Source: Synergistaceae bacterium
GTDB taxonomy: Bacteria > Synergistota > Synergistia > Synergistales > Synergistaceae
Direction of reading: 5' to 3'
DNA: 5,871 nt
Assembly (NCBI GenBank): GCA_030531285.1
Contig: JAUNNW010000016.1
Span: 1 to 5,871 of the forward strand
Part shown: positions 1-5,601 of the stretch, one piece after another
How positions within the stretch are numbered: position 1 is the stretch's first letter
How the letters are laid out: each line of letters starts with the position of its first letter
Position numbers and translations under genes: made by a program
The notes under the pieces: generated by a model
Told to the model about the DNA's origin: nothing
What the model saw: the letters and a program-made list of their open reading frames with translations, nothing else
The model's database searches: none

Positions 1-619
1 AACTTCCGTTTTTCGGATAAACTTTGCCGTTCTCCGGCAGCAGATTTGCAGTCGGAAAACCTATAAGTCGACCTCGCTGCCCGCCTGTAACAACTTCTCC
101 TGACAAGTAATAAGGAACTCCCAGCAGTTCGTCAGCTTCTTTAATTTTTCCTTCGCACACAAGTTTTCTTATCCGTGTAGAACTGACGCTGCTTCCATTG
201 AATTCCAGCGTTTTTACAAATGAAAACGCCATATTGTTTTCCGCACAGTAATCTTTGATAAACGATGTATCACCGCTGCGTCCCGCTCCGAAACGAAAAT
301 CTTCGCCGACGACAATGCCGTCTGCTCCGTATTTTTCCTTCACAAACTGCATGAATTCGTCCGGTGCAAGCCCGGCAAGTTCTTTTGTGAACGGAATTTT
401 TACAAGCTTAGGTATGTTAACCAGTTTAGCGTAAAAATCACGCTCTGAGTCCGTAAACAGCTGCTTGAAATTATCTTTGGATAAAAGCTGCTGCGGGTTG
501 CGGTCAAAGGTCAAAACGCCCCATCTGCTGTTTTTGGCTTCTGCCATACTCCGTGCAGTTTTAAGCAGTTCGCAGTGTCCTGTATGAAAACCGTCAAATG
601 CGCCGATGGCGTAAATCAT
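1..619 (-). CDS. ribF: Bifunctional riboflavin kinase / FAD synthetase (partial, C-terminus outside window)
   Basis: RibF phosphorylates riboflavin to FMN and adenylylates FMN to FAD in the cytosol. I translated 206 residues before the window edge cuts the gene, with no internal stop. The N-terminal nucleotidyltransferase domain shows FDGFHTGH (residues 8-15, the HxGH-type nucleotide-binding motif), VLTFDRNP (35-42), VVGEDFRFG (103-111) and SSTRIR (146-151). The riboflavin kinase domain begins near residue 172, with GFPTAN (187-192) carrying the PTAN metal/nucleotide motif. The cut falls just after this. The ATG at 619-617 overlaps the truB stop as ATGA. An in-frame TGA lies three codons upstream (628-626), so the start cannot lie further upstream. 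A GGTGA ribosome site sits 6 nt before the ATG. The protein begins directly at the first strand, without the roughly 15-residue leader common in RibF. The family call is firm. Whether both activities remain cannot be judged from the visible part. Confidence 0.95.
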   Translation of the reverse strand, partial: MIYAIGAFDGFHTGHCELLKTARSMAEAKNSRWGVLTFDRNPQQLLSKDNFKQLFTDSERDFYAKLVNIPKLVKIPFTKELAGLAPDEFMQFVKEKYGADGIVVGEDFRFGAGRSGDTSFIKDYCAENNMAFSFVKTLEFNGSSVSSTRIRKLVCEGKIKEADELLGVPYYLSGEVVTGGQRGRLIGFPTANLLPENGKVYPKNGS

Positions 620-1551
620 AATTCTTCACCGAGATACAGATTGATTGACGGGTGCAGCATTACGCTTCCGTTTTCGGTCACAAAACCGCAGACAGAAAAA
701 TAGCTTCCGGCAGCAAGCAGCACGTCTTCGCCGAAATAATTTTCGGTTTTTCCCCTGCTTCTGACAGACAGCAGGTCCAACGGAACGTTTTGTCCCAACG
801 CAAGTTTTTTTTCTGCTTTTTCGTCTCCCGCGTACATTGGCAGTACGTCAGAAATAACCGAAAGTTCAAGCAGTTCAGCATATATGTCGTCAGCCGTCAT
901 TGTTTCTATTTTGGAGAAATCAACCGCATTATCTAAATTGAAAGGTCCGGCGGATTTTCTTTCCAGCCTGCATATATGCCCTGCCGTACCGAGAACGCGG
1001 GCGATGTCCCTGCCGAAGCTTCTCACGTAGGTGCCCTTTTGGCAGTATATTTCAAAAGAAAGTTTTCCGTCCGAAGATATGTCTGTTGTCCTTAGTACCT
1101 TTTCAAAATATACAGGTTTGGGAGCTATTTTTACTTCCTGTCCGTTGCGGCTCAATTCGTGCGCCCTCTGTCCGTTGACGTGAACTGCGGAAACGTTTGG
1201 GGGCGTCTGCAGGCGCCAGCCGGAAAATTCCGATATTGCATCGTCAACATCAGTAACAGACAAATGTCTCCACTCTGCTTCACGAATAACGTTCCCGGAC
1301 GCGTCGTCAGTATTAGTTTCGCTTCCGAGCTGAAGCGTCGCTGCATAGCATTTCGGAAATCCCATTACGATATTGCTGAGCCTCGTGGCTGCGCCTGTCA
1401 GCATAACAAGAACACCGGAAGCCGTGGAATCAAGCGTGCCGCCGTGTCCCACCCTTGCTTTTTTTCCAAGCTTGCGGCGTACAATTTCCACGCAGTGCGT
1501 ACTGCGTTCCCCAAACGGCTTATTTATTACAAGAAAGCCCGATTTCGGCAT
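616..1551 (-). CDS. truB: tRNA pseudouridine(55) synthase TruB
   Basis: TruB isomerises U55 in the T-loop of most tRNAs to pseudouridine and also acts as a tRNA-folding chaperone. The protein has 311 residues, normal for the family. The N-terminal catalytic domain has GFLVINKP (5-12) and GHGGTLDSTASG (35-46), with the catalytic Asp at 41. The active-site Tyr is probably Tyr69, in CYAATLQLG. TDDASG (81-86) and KGTYVR (172-177), with the conserved Arg177, are also present. A PUA-like C-terminal region spans about 240-311. Two positions differ from the usual consensus: GTLDS instead of GTLDP, and RAHEL (129-133) where RAYEL is common. The ATG at 1551 is the only start that keeps the KP motif, and a weak AGG lies 9 nt upstream. 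The gene therefore overlaps the nrnA 3' end by 32 bp. Its own stop overlaps ribF as ATGA. The truB-ribF pairing is widespread in bacteria. Confidence 0.97.
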   Translation of the reverse strand: MPKSGFLVINKPFGERSTHCVEIVRRKLGKKARVGHGGTLDSTASGVLVMLTGAATRLSNIVMGFPKCYAATLQLGSETNTDDASGNVIREAEWRHLSVTDVDDAISEFSGWRLQTPPNVSAVHVNGQRAHELSRNGQEVKIAPKPVYFEKVLRTTDISSDGKLSFEIYCQKGTYVRSFGRDIARVLGTAGHICRLERKSAGPFNLDNAVDFSKIETMTADDIYAELLELSVISDVLPMYAGDEKAEKKLALGQNVPLDLLSVRSRGKTENYFGEDVLLAAGSYFSVCGFVTENGSVMLHPSINLYLGEEL

Positions 1552-2497
1552 ATTTCGTTACCTGTTTTTTGAGTTCTGCAATTACCTTGTCAATACTGCC
1601 GCACAGTTTAGCGCCTGCTGCCTGATCGTGTCCGCCGCCGCCGTAAAACGCCGCGATATCGCGGGCAGCATACGGCTGTTTGGTTCTTACGCTGAGCTTG
1701 AGCGTACCGTCAAATTCAGAGACAAACAGCGCTATTTTAACGCCCTTAATGCGAAGCAGCTGATTGACAAGATTTTCCGTAACGCTTGGGGCGGAATGAA
1801 GTTCCTCAAAATCGGAAGCCGAAAGATGCAGCATAGCCGCAGTACCATCCGCAAACAACTCGGAGCCTTCCATTGCCCTTCCCCAGAGTTTCAGGGCTTC
1901 GTGCGTCATTGACTCATTCAAACAGCTGTCGATTTCATTCGGCTTCGCGCCTGCCTGCATCAGAATACGCGCAATTTCATGGCTGCGCTGAGTCACCGAA
2001 GAAAAACGGAAACTGCCGTTGTCCGTTGCAAGCGCTGTATAAAGGCACACCGCTTCGTCAACGCTTATGTCAAAATTATCGTGCATAAGTTCCGCTACAA
2101 TTTCAGCCGATGCCGAAGCCTCCGGACAGACGAGATTGATTTTGCAAAATTTTTCATTGTCCACATGATGATCCATCGCAACGCTGTCGTGCAGCGGCAA
2201 AATTGTTTCCAAGCCTTCTATTGACCTGTTTTTTGTACTTGTATCAACGACTATAAGCAAAGACTCTGGCAACACGTCATTTGCCGAAAGCTGCCTGTAT
2301 TCTCCGCTGTACGGGAGAAAAAGATATTTGTCAGGAACGGCATCCCTGCCGCCTGAGACGACCTTTTTTTTCATGCGCTTGCCAAGCGAAAAGAGCGCAA
2401 GGGCGCAGCCGAGCGTATCCCCGTCAGGTTTTTCGTGGCAGAGAATCGTCCAGCTGTCGTATTCTTTCAGTTTCCGTACAATATTCTCAGTCTTCAT
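1520..2497 (-). CDS. nrnA: DHH/DHHA1 family phosphoesterase, NrnA-like (nanoRNase / pAp phosphatase)
   Basis: This 325-residue cytosolic phosphoesterase has the complete DHH-DHHA1 architecture. The metal-binding residues are visible: HEKPDGD (21-27), Asp85 in VVDTS, DHH at 109-111 in MDHHVDN, and Asp159 in ATDNGSF. The DHHA1 substrate-binding motif GGGGHDQAAG spans 286-295. NrnA relatives degrade RNAs of two to five nucleotides, and many also dephosphorylate 3'-phosphoadenosine 5'-phosphate. Some homologues hydrolyse cyclic dinucleotides, so the exact substrate is inferred. Location directly after rbfA matches the known rbfA-nrnA neighbourhood, including in mycobacteria. I chose the ATG at 2497, which overlaps rbfA by 11 bp. 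The longer open frame begins at a TTG (2542) inside rbfA, with no ribosome site and an extra basic leader outside the domain. A GAGGA lies only 2 nt before the chosen ATG, so translation may depend on coupling to rbfA. The 3' end overlaps truB. Confidence 0.92.
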   Translation of the reverse strand: MKTENIVRKLKEYDSWTILCHEKPDGDTLGCALALFSLGKRMKKKVVSGGRDAVPDKYLFLPYSGEYRQLSANDVLPESLLIVVDTSTKNRSIEGLETILPLHDSVAMDHHVDNEKFCKINLVCPEASASAEIVAELMHDNFDISVDEAVCLYTALATDNGSFRFSSVTQRSHEIARILMQAGAKPNEIDSCLNESMTHEALKLWGRAMEGSELFADGTAAMLHLSASDFEELHSAPSVTENLVNQLLRIKGVKIALFVSEFDGTLKLSVRTKQPYAARDIAAFYGGGGHDQAAGAKLCGSIDKVIAELKKQVTKYAEIGLSCNK

Positions 2498-2879
2498 CTT
2501 CCTCAGATTTCGTTTCGGACGATTTAATGATTTCAGCGTCAAGCTTTGCTACTCTGTCAAGCAGTTCGTCCATTTTTCTCGCTTCGGCTTCTGAATTGTC
2601 ATACACAAAAGTCAGATGCGGAATAGTGCGCAGGTGCATTTCCCTGCCGAGTATTCCGCGAAGCTGTCCTGCGACAGATTCCAGCGCTTTCTGCACCGTG
2701 CCCCTGACGTGTTCGTCAAGCAGAGTGTAATAAACCTTTGCGTAGCCCAAATCGGAAGACACGTCAACCGCCGTTATAATCGCCTCGGAGACGTGTTCCT
2801 TTTTTATGCGCAGCTGAAGCAGGTCGGATATACTGCGCTGGAATTCTTTGTTTATTCTTCCCATACGGTATGAACGCAT
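2487..2879 (-). CDS. rbfA: 30S ribosome-binding factor A (RbfA)
   Basis: RbfA binds the immature 30S subunit near the 5' end helix of 16S rRNA, assists its maturation and leaves before initiation. The protein is 130 residues, a usual length, with the KH-like RbfA fold. Visible family signatures are the N-terminal helix with GRINKEFQRSISDLL (7-21), SSDLGYAKVY (41-50, the strand with the conserved S-DL-A-VY pattern) and RTIPHLTFVYD (84-94, matching the usual RT-PEL-F-D motif with His in place of Glu). The last ten residues are an acidic, probably disordered tail. The ATG at 2879 has a good GGGAG site 6 nt upstream. A second in-frame ATG at codon 6 is a less likely start. The gene sits 15 bp after infB, and its stop is embedded in the start of nrnA (11-bp overlap). 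Confidence 0.96.
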   Translation of the reverse strand: MRSYRMGRINKEFQRSISDLLQLRIKKEHVSEAIITAVDVSSDLGYAKVYYTLLDEHVRGTVQKALESVAGQLRGILGREMHLRTIPHLTFVYDNSEAEARKMDELLDRVAKLDAEIIKSSETKSEEDED

Positions 2880-2885
2880 AGCAGA

Positions 2886-2890
2886 CTCCC
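2886..2890 (-). promoter_or_regulatory. Ribosome binding site of rbfA
   Basis: GGGAG on the minus strand lies 6 nt before the rbfA ATG at 2879, inside the 15-bp infB-rbfA gap. It supports this ATG over the second ATG at codon 6. Confidence 0.75.
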
Positions 2891-2894
2891 GCAG

Positions 2895-4991
2895 TTAATC
2901 GAGTGTTCTCTTTTCTTTAAGAATTTCAAAAGATTCGACGATGTCGCCGACCCTGAAATCCTGGAATTTGGCAAAGCTGAGACCGCATTCGTTTCCCGCC
3001 TTGACCTCTCTCGCGTCGTCCTTGAAATGCTTCAGGCTCGCAAGCTCGCCCGTCCAGAAGACAACTCCGTCGCGGATAAGGCGCACGCTTCCGCGTTTCA
3101 CCGAACCTTCAAGAACACGGCAGCCTGCGATGTTTCCAACCTTCGGAACTCTGATAATATCGCGGATTTCAGCCTGTCCGAGCGTGTTTTCCCTGATTTC
3201 AGGCGCAAGCATACCCTCCATGGCTGCTTTAACGTCGTCAAGCATATCGTAAATTACCTGATAAAGTCTTACCTGAATACCTTCGGTTTCGGCAATCTTC
3301 TTCGCGTTGCTGTCAGGTCTGACGTTGAAGCCTATAATAACGGCATTCGAGGCGGCGGCAAGCATAACGTCCGATTCTGAAATGCGTCCGACGCCTTCAT
3401 GAACAATATTTACGCTGACGGCTTCGGTGCTCATTTTTACAAGCGAGGCATGGAAAGCTTCGAGCGAACCCTGAACGTCGGTTTTAAGAACTATGTGCAG
3501 CTGCGGGGTTTCTCCTCCCTGCATTTTGTCATAAAGCTCTTCAAGGGTAACTCTCTTGGCTTTTACAGACATCTGCTCCCTGCGTTCAACCTCTTTCTGC
3601 GACATAAAATCGCGGGCTTCGCGCTCTGACGGGAACGTCTTGAAAATTTCACCCGGCTGCGGAACGTTTTCAAGTCCGAGAATTTCAACAGGCATGCTCG
3701 GTCCGGCACTGCTGACCATATTGCCCTTGTCGTCAAGCATTGCCCTGATTTTGCCCCAGGCAGTATCCGTGTATATAATGTCTCCGCGTTTGAGCGTTCC
3801 GTTCTGAACTATAACCGTTGCGACCGGTCCCTTGCCCTTGTCAAGATTTGCTTCGACAACCGTGCCCTGCGGTTTGGCTTCCTTTGCCGCCTTGAGTTCC
3901 TGAAGCTCGGCGACAAGAATAATCATTTCAAGCAGTTCGTTCACGTGTTCGCCGGTTTTGGCTGAAAGATTTACCATAACCGTATCTCCGCCCCATTCTT
4001 CCGGAACGAGACCGTAATCGGAAAGCTGCTGGCGTACTCTGTCAGGATTTGCCTGCGGTTTGTCCATTTTGTTGACCGCAACTATAATCGGTACGTTTGC
4101 CGCTTTTGCATGGTTCAGAGCCTCTATTGTCTGCGGCATAAGACCGTCGTCTGCGGCGACAACGAGAATCGCGATATCCGTAACCTGAGCGCCGCGCGCC
4201 CTCATCGCGGTGAAGGCCTCATGTCCAGGAGTATCAAGGAAAACAAGCGTGTTTCCGTTGTAATTTACGCAGGAAGCGCCTATATGCTGCGTAATTCCGC
4301 CTGCCTCCCTGTTCGTAACGTGAGTATTGCGTATGTAGTCAAGCAGCGTTGTTTTGCCGTGGTCAACGTGTCCCATAACCGTGATAATCGGCGGTCTCGG
4401 CGTGAGTTCAAGCTGCTCCGTTTTCTCTTCCTTGGCGGCGGCAGTCTGCTTTGCAATCTGTTTTTCCGCTTTTTTCTCAGCTTTCTTTTCGGCTTTTTTA
4501 TCGTGTTTTTTGTCGGGCTTCCTGACCGCGGCAACGGGCTTTTCTTCAAAACTTTCAAATTTTTCCGTTTCCGGCTCTTCTTCCGCGAAAACAAAATTCC
4601 TGCCGAAGCCTTCGCCGAGAACTCCAAGCAGATTTTCGTCAACGGCGGTAACCGCTGAAATCATAAGACCGGCATTCATAAGAATTTTGACCGCCTTGCC
4701 CGATTTTTCGCCAACTGAAGAAGCAACGTCCGCAACGCTTGCCCCGGGTTTGATTTTAACAAGCGGCAAACCACGCTTAGGCTGCGCCGCAACAGGCTTT
4801 GAGCTTTTTTCCGCGGTTTTGTTTTCAGCGGAGCCTGACGAAACGGAAGCCTTGAATTTGCCGGCTTCTGCTTCCTCTATTGAGCTTGAAGCAGATTTTA
4901 CTTCAATACCGAGCCCCGCAAGAATTTCCATTACTTCTTTATTTGTTTTACCGACCTCTTTGGCAAGATCGTATATGCGTATTTTACTCAT
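2895..4991 (-). CDS. infB: Translation initiation factor IF-2
   Basis: IF-2 is the GTPase that recruits fMet-tRNA to the 30S subunit and promotes 50S joining. The protein is 698 residues, close to Gram-positive-type IF-2. In order it has an IF2_N domain (about 1-50, starting MSKIRIYDLAKEVGK), a low-complexity spacer, a second IF2_N-like segment (about 74-135), and a charged linker (about 140-195) with three KKAE units. The G domain follows from about 200. G1 is GHVDHGKT (207-214), G2 is around GGITQHIG (231-238), G3 is DTPGH (253-257), G4 is NKMD (307-310) and G5 is SAK (343-345). Domain II, domain III with TDVQGSLEA, and the C-terminal tRNA-binding domain with GNIAGCRV complete it. All GTPase motifs are intact. 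The ATG at 4991 is chosen because AGGAG lies 8 nt upstream and the protein then begins with the canonical MSKIRIYDLAKE. GTG at 5000 and ATG at 4997 are too close to, or inside, that site. It overlaps ylxQ by 8 bp. Confidence 0.98.
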   Translation of the reverse strand: MSKIRIYDLAKEVGKTNKEVMEILAGLGIEVKSASSSIEEAEAGKFKASVSSGSAENKTAEKSSKPVAAQPKRGLPLVKIKPGASVADVASSVGEKSGKAVKILMNAGLMISAVTAVDENLLGVLGEGFGRNFVFAEEEPETEKFESFEEKPVAAVRKPDKKHDKKAEKKAEKKAEKQIAKQTAAAKEEKTEQLELTPRPPIITVMGHVDHGKTTLLDYIRNTHVTNREAGGITQHIGASCVNYNGNTLVFLDTPGHEAFTAMRARGAQVTDIAILVVAADDGLMPQTIEALNHAKAANVPIIVAVNKMDKPQANPDRVRQQLSDYGLVPEEWGGDTVMVNLSAKTGEHVNELLEMIILVAELQELKAAKEAKPQGTVVEANLDKGKGPVATVIVQNGTLKRGDIIYTDTAWGKIRAMLDDKGNMVSSAGPSMPVEILGLENVPQPGEIFKTFPSEREARDFMSQKEVERREQMSVKAKRVTLEELYDKMQGGETPQLHIVLKTDVQGSLEAFHASLVKMSTEAVSVNIVHEGVGRISESDVMLAAASNAVIIGFNVRPDSNAKKIAETEGIQVRLYQVIYDMLDDVKAAMEGMLAPEIRENTLGQAEIRDIIRVPKVGNIAGCRVLEGSVKRGSVRLIRDGVVFWTGELASLKHFKDDAREVKAGNECGLSFAKFQDFRVGDIVESFEILKEKRTLD
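4464..4499 (-). repeat. Three tandem 12-bp units encoding KKAE in the IF-2 linker
   Basis: Minus-strand codons read KKAE three times (IF-2 residues 165-176), followed by a related KQIAKQ stretch. The codons vary between units (GCC/GCT/GCG for Ala, GAA/GAG for Glu), so the repeat is conserved at protein level and is degenerate in DNA. It lies in the charged, probably helical or disordered linker between the N-terminal domains and the G domain, a region that is variable in length across IF-2 proteins. Confidence 0.8.
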
Positions 4992-5316
4992 CTGCATCAC
5001 TCCTGTTCATTAAACTGAGAATTTTCCCTGCAAAACCGTTTTCGTAATCCATTGATACAATCTGAGCTGATTTTGTTCCTACTGCCTGTCCCATCTGCGT
5101 CCTGTCAAGATTAAGTTTCATTCTTTCAACGTTTATGCGCGTCTCCGCGTTTTTCAGGCTTTTGAGTACGTTTTCAGAGCAGTCGTCAGACGTTATTACA
5201 AGCAGAGCCTTAAACTTTTTACAGCTTTCGAGAACCTGATCCTGACCTATGAATATAACCCCTGCTCTTCTCGCTATGCCGAGCAGATTCAGGATTTTTC
5301 GTTCGTTTTCGGTCAT
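4984..5316 (-). CDS. ylxQ: YlxQ-like L7Ae/L30e-family RNA-binding protein
   Basis: This is a 110-residue protein of the L7Ae/L30e/Gadd45 superfamily, whose members bind kink-turn RNA. The bacterial YlxQ branch has no firmly established cellular role. Visible family features are LLGIARRAGVIFIGQDQVLE (11-30, matching the usual LLGLA-RAG-G start), ALLVITSDDCSEN (37-49, matching LV-A-DAS-N) and MGQAVGTKSAQIVSMD (75-90, the LG-A-GK strand-helix region). I chose the ATG at 5316, which overlaps the ylxR stop as ATGA with an AGG 10 nt upstream. A TTG nine bases earlier (5325) would add only MRR and is less likely. The stop overlaps infB by 8 bp. Location between ylxR and infB is the standard context and supports the name. 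Role in ribosome or RNase P RNA biology is inference. Confidence 0.9.
   Translation of the reverse strand: MTENERKILNLLGIARRAGVIFIGQDQVLESCKKFKALLVITSDDCSENVLKSLKNAETRINVERMKLNLDRTQMGQAVGTKSAQIVSMDYENGFAGKILSLMNRSDADE
5000..5004 (-). promoter_or_regulatory. Ribosome binding site that sets the infB start
   Basis: AGGAG on the minus strand lies within the 3' end of ylxQ, 8 nt before the ATG at 4991. It overlaps the first base of the competing GTG (5000) and sits 2 nt from the ATG at 4997, so it favours 4991 as the infB start. Confidence 0.75.
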
Positions 5317-5591
5317 TCGCCGCAAACCTGCTTAAGCTGCTCAAAAAAATCGGCATCGGGAACAACGTTCAAATGTTTTGCGACAAGTTCTTTCTTCTGA
5401 GCGCGTTCTACACACCCACATTTGCAGCACAAATACGCCCCGCGTCCGTTTGCGCGTCCCGTAGGGTCATAGACTGCCGTTCCTTCGGGAGTGCGAACAA
5501 TTCTGAGCAGCTCGTTTTTCTGCGCTGTCCGTCCGCAGGCTACACAGCTTCTTGCCTGTCTGATTTTCTCCGCCGCGTTTGCGTTCTTCAT
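5313..5591 (-). CDS. ylxR: YlxR family (DUF448) RNA-binding protein
   Basis: This 92-residue protein is a small basic YlxR/DUF448 member. In Bacillus subtilis YlxR is, to my knowledge, reported as a modulator of RNase P (proposed name RnpM), and elsewhere as a nucleoid or regulatory protein. Which applies here is unknown. Family signatures are SCVACG (15-20), ELLRIVRTPEG (27-37), YDPTGRANGRGAYLC (41-55, the D-GR--GRGAYLC core) and CVERAQKKELV (60-70). Cysteines at 16, 19, 55 and 60 are in the usual places, while Cys56 and Cys58 look additional. The ATG at 5591 follows the nusA stop after 10 bp. Its ribosome site is not ideal: a GAGGA lies 14 nt upstream, inside the end of nusA, and an AGG lies only 3 nt upstream. 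This suggests coupling to nusA. Its stop overlaps ylxQ as ATGA. Confidence 0.93.
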   Translation of the reverse strand: MKNANAAEKIRQARSCVACGRTAQKNELLRIVRTPEGTAVYDPTGRANGRGAYLCCKCGCVERAQKKELVAKHLNVVPDADFFEQLKQVCGE

Positions 5592-5601
5592 CAGCCTGAT
5601 C

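Noticed and set aside
1373..1912. Plus-strand open frame of 179 codons across the nrnA-truB junction
   Set aside because: It is antisense to two well-supported genes and shows no recognisable domain.
2498..2542. Upstream TTG start for nrnA adding 15 residues
   Set aside because: It lies deep in rbfA with no ribosome site. The domain begins after the ATG at 2497.
2281..2730. Plus-strand open frame of 149 codons, Ser/Cys-rich
   Set aside because: It is antisense to the nrnA 5' end and rbfA. Its low-complexity Ser content comes from the reverse reading of acidic and Lys-rich codons.
2880..2894. Terminator or promoter in the infB-rbfA gap
   Set aside because: The gap is 15 bp and is taken up by the rbfA ribosome site. 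No hairpin with a T run was seen.
4460..4500. A6G runs as possible programmed -1 frameshift sites in infB
   Set aside because: The runs are read as AAA AAA G, which is not the phase of a slippery heptamer, and IF-2 continues intact in the zero frame.
4280..4642. Minus-strand 120-codon frame rich in Lys and Arg within infB
   Set aside because: It is an alternate frame of the low-complexity IF-2 linker, and A-rich codons keep it open. The intact IF-2 frame accounts for this region.
4110..4658. Plus-strand open frame of 182 codons opposite infB
   Set aside because: It is antisense to the IF-2 G domain and linker, whose motifs prove the minus strand is coding. The Phe-rich run is the complement of Lys codons.
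4354..5013. Plus-strand open frame of 219 codons opposite infB, rich in Ser, Phe and Ala
   Set aside because: It is the antisense of the IF-2 N-terminal and Lys/Glu/Ala-rich linker. The repetitive SAFF pattern is the reverse reading of the KKAE repeat. No family resemblance and no ribosome site were seen.
5317..5325. Upstream TTG start for ylxQ adding three residues
   Set aside because: The ATG at 5316 forms an ATGA junction with the ylxR stop, and the added MRR is not part of the domain.
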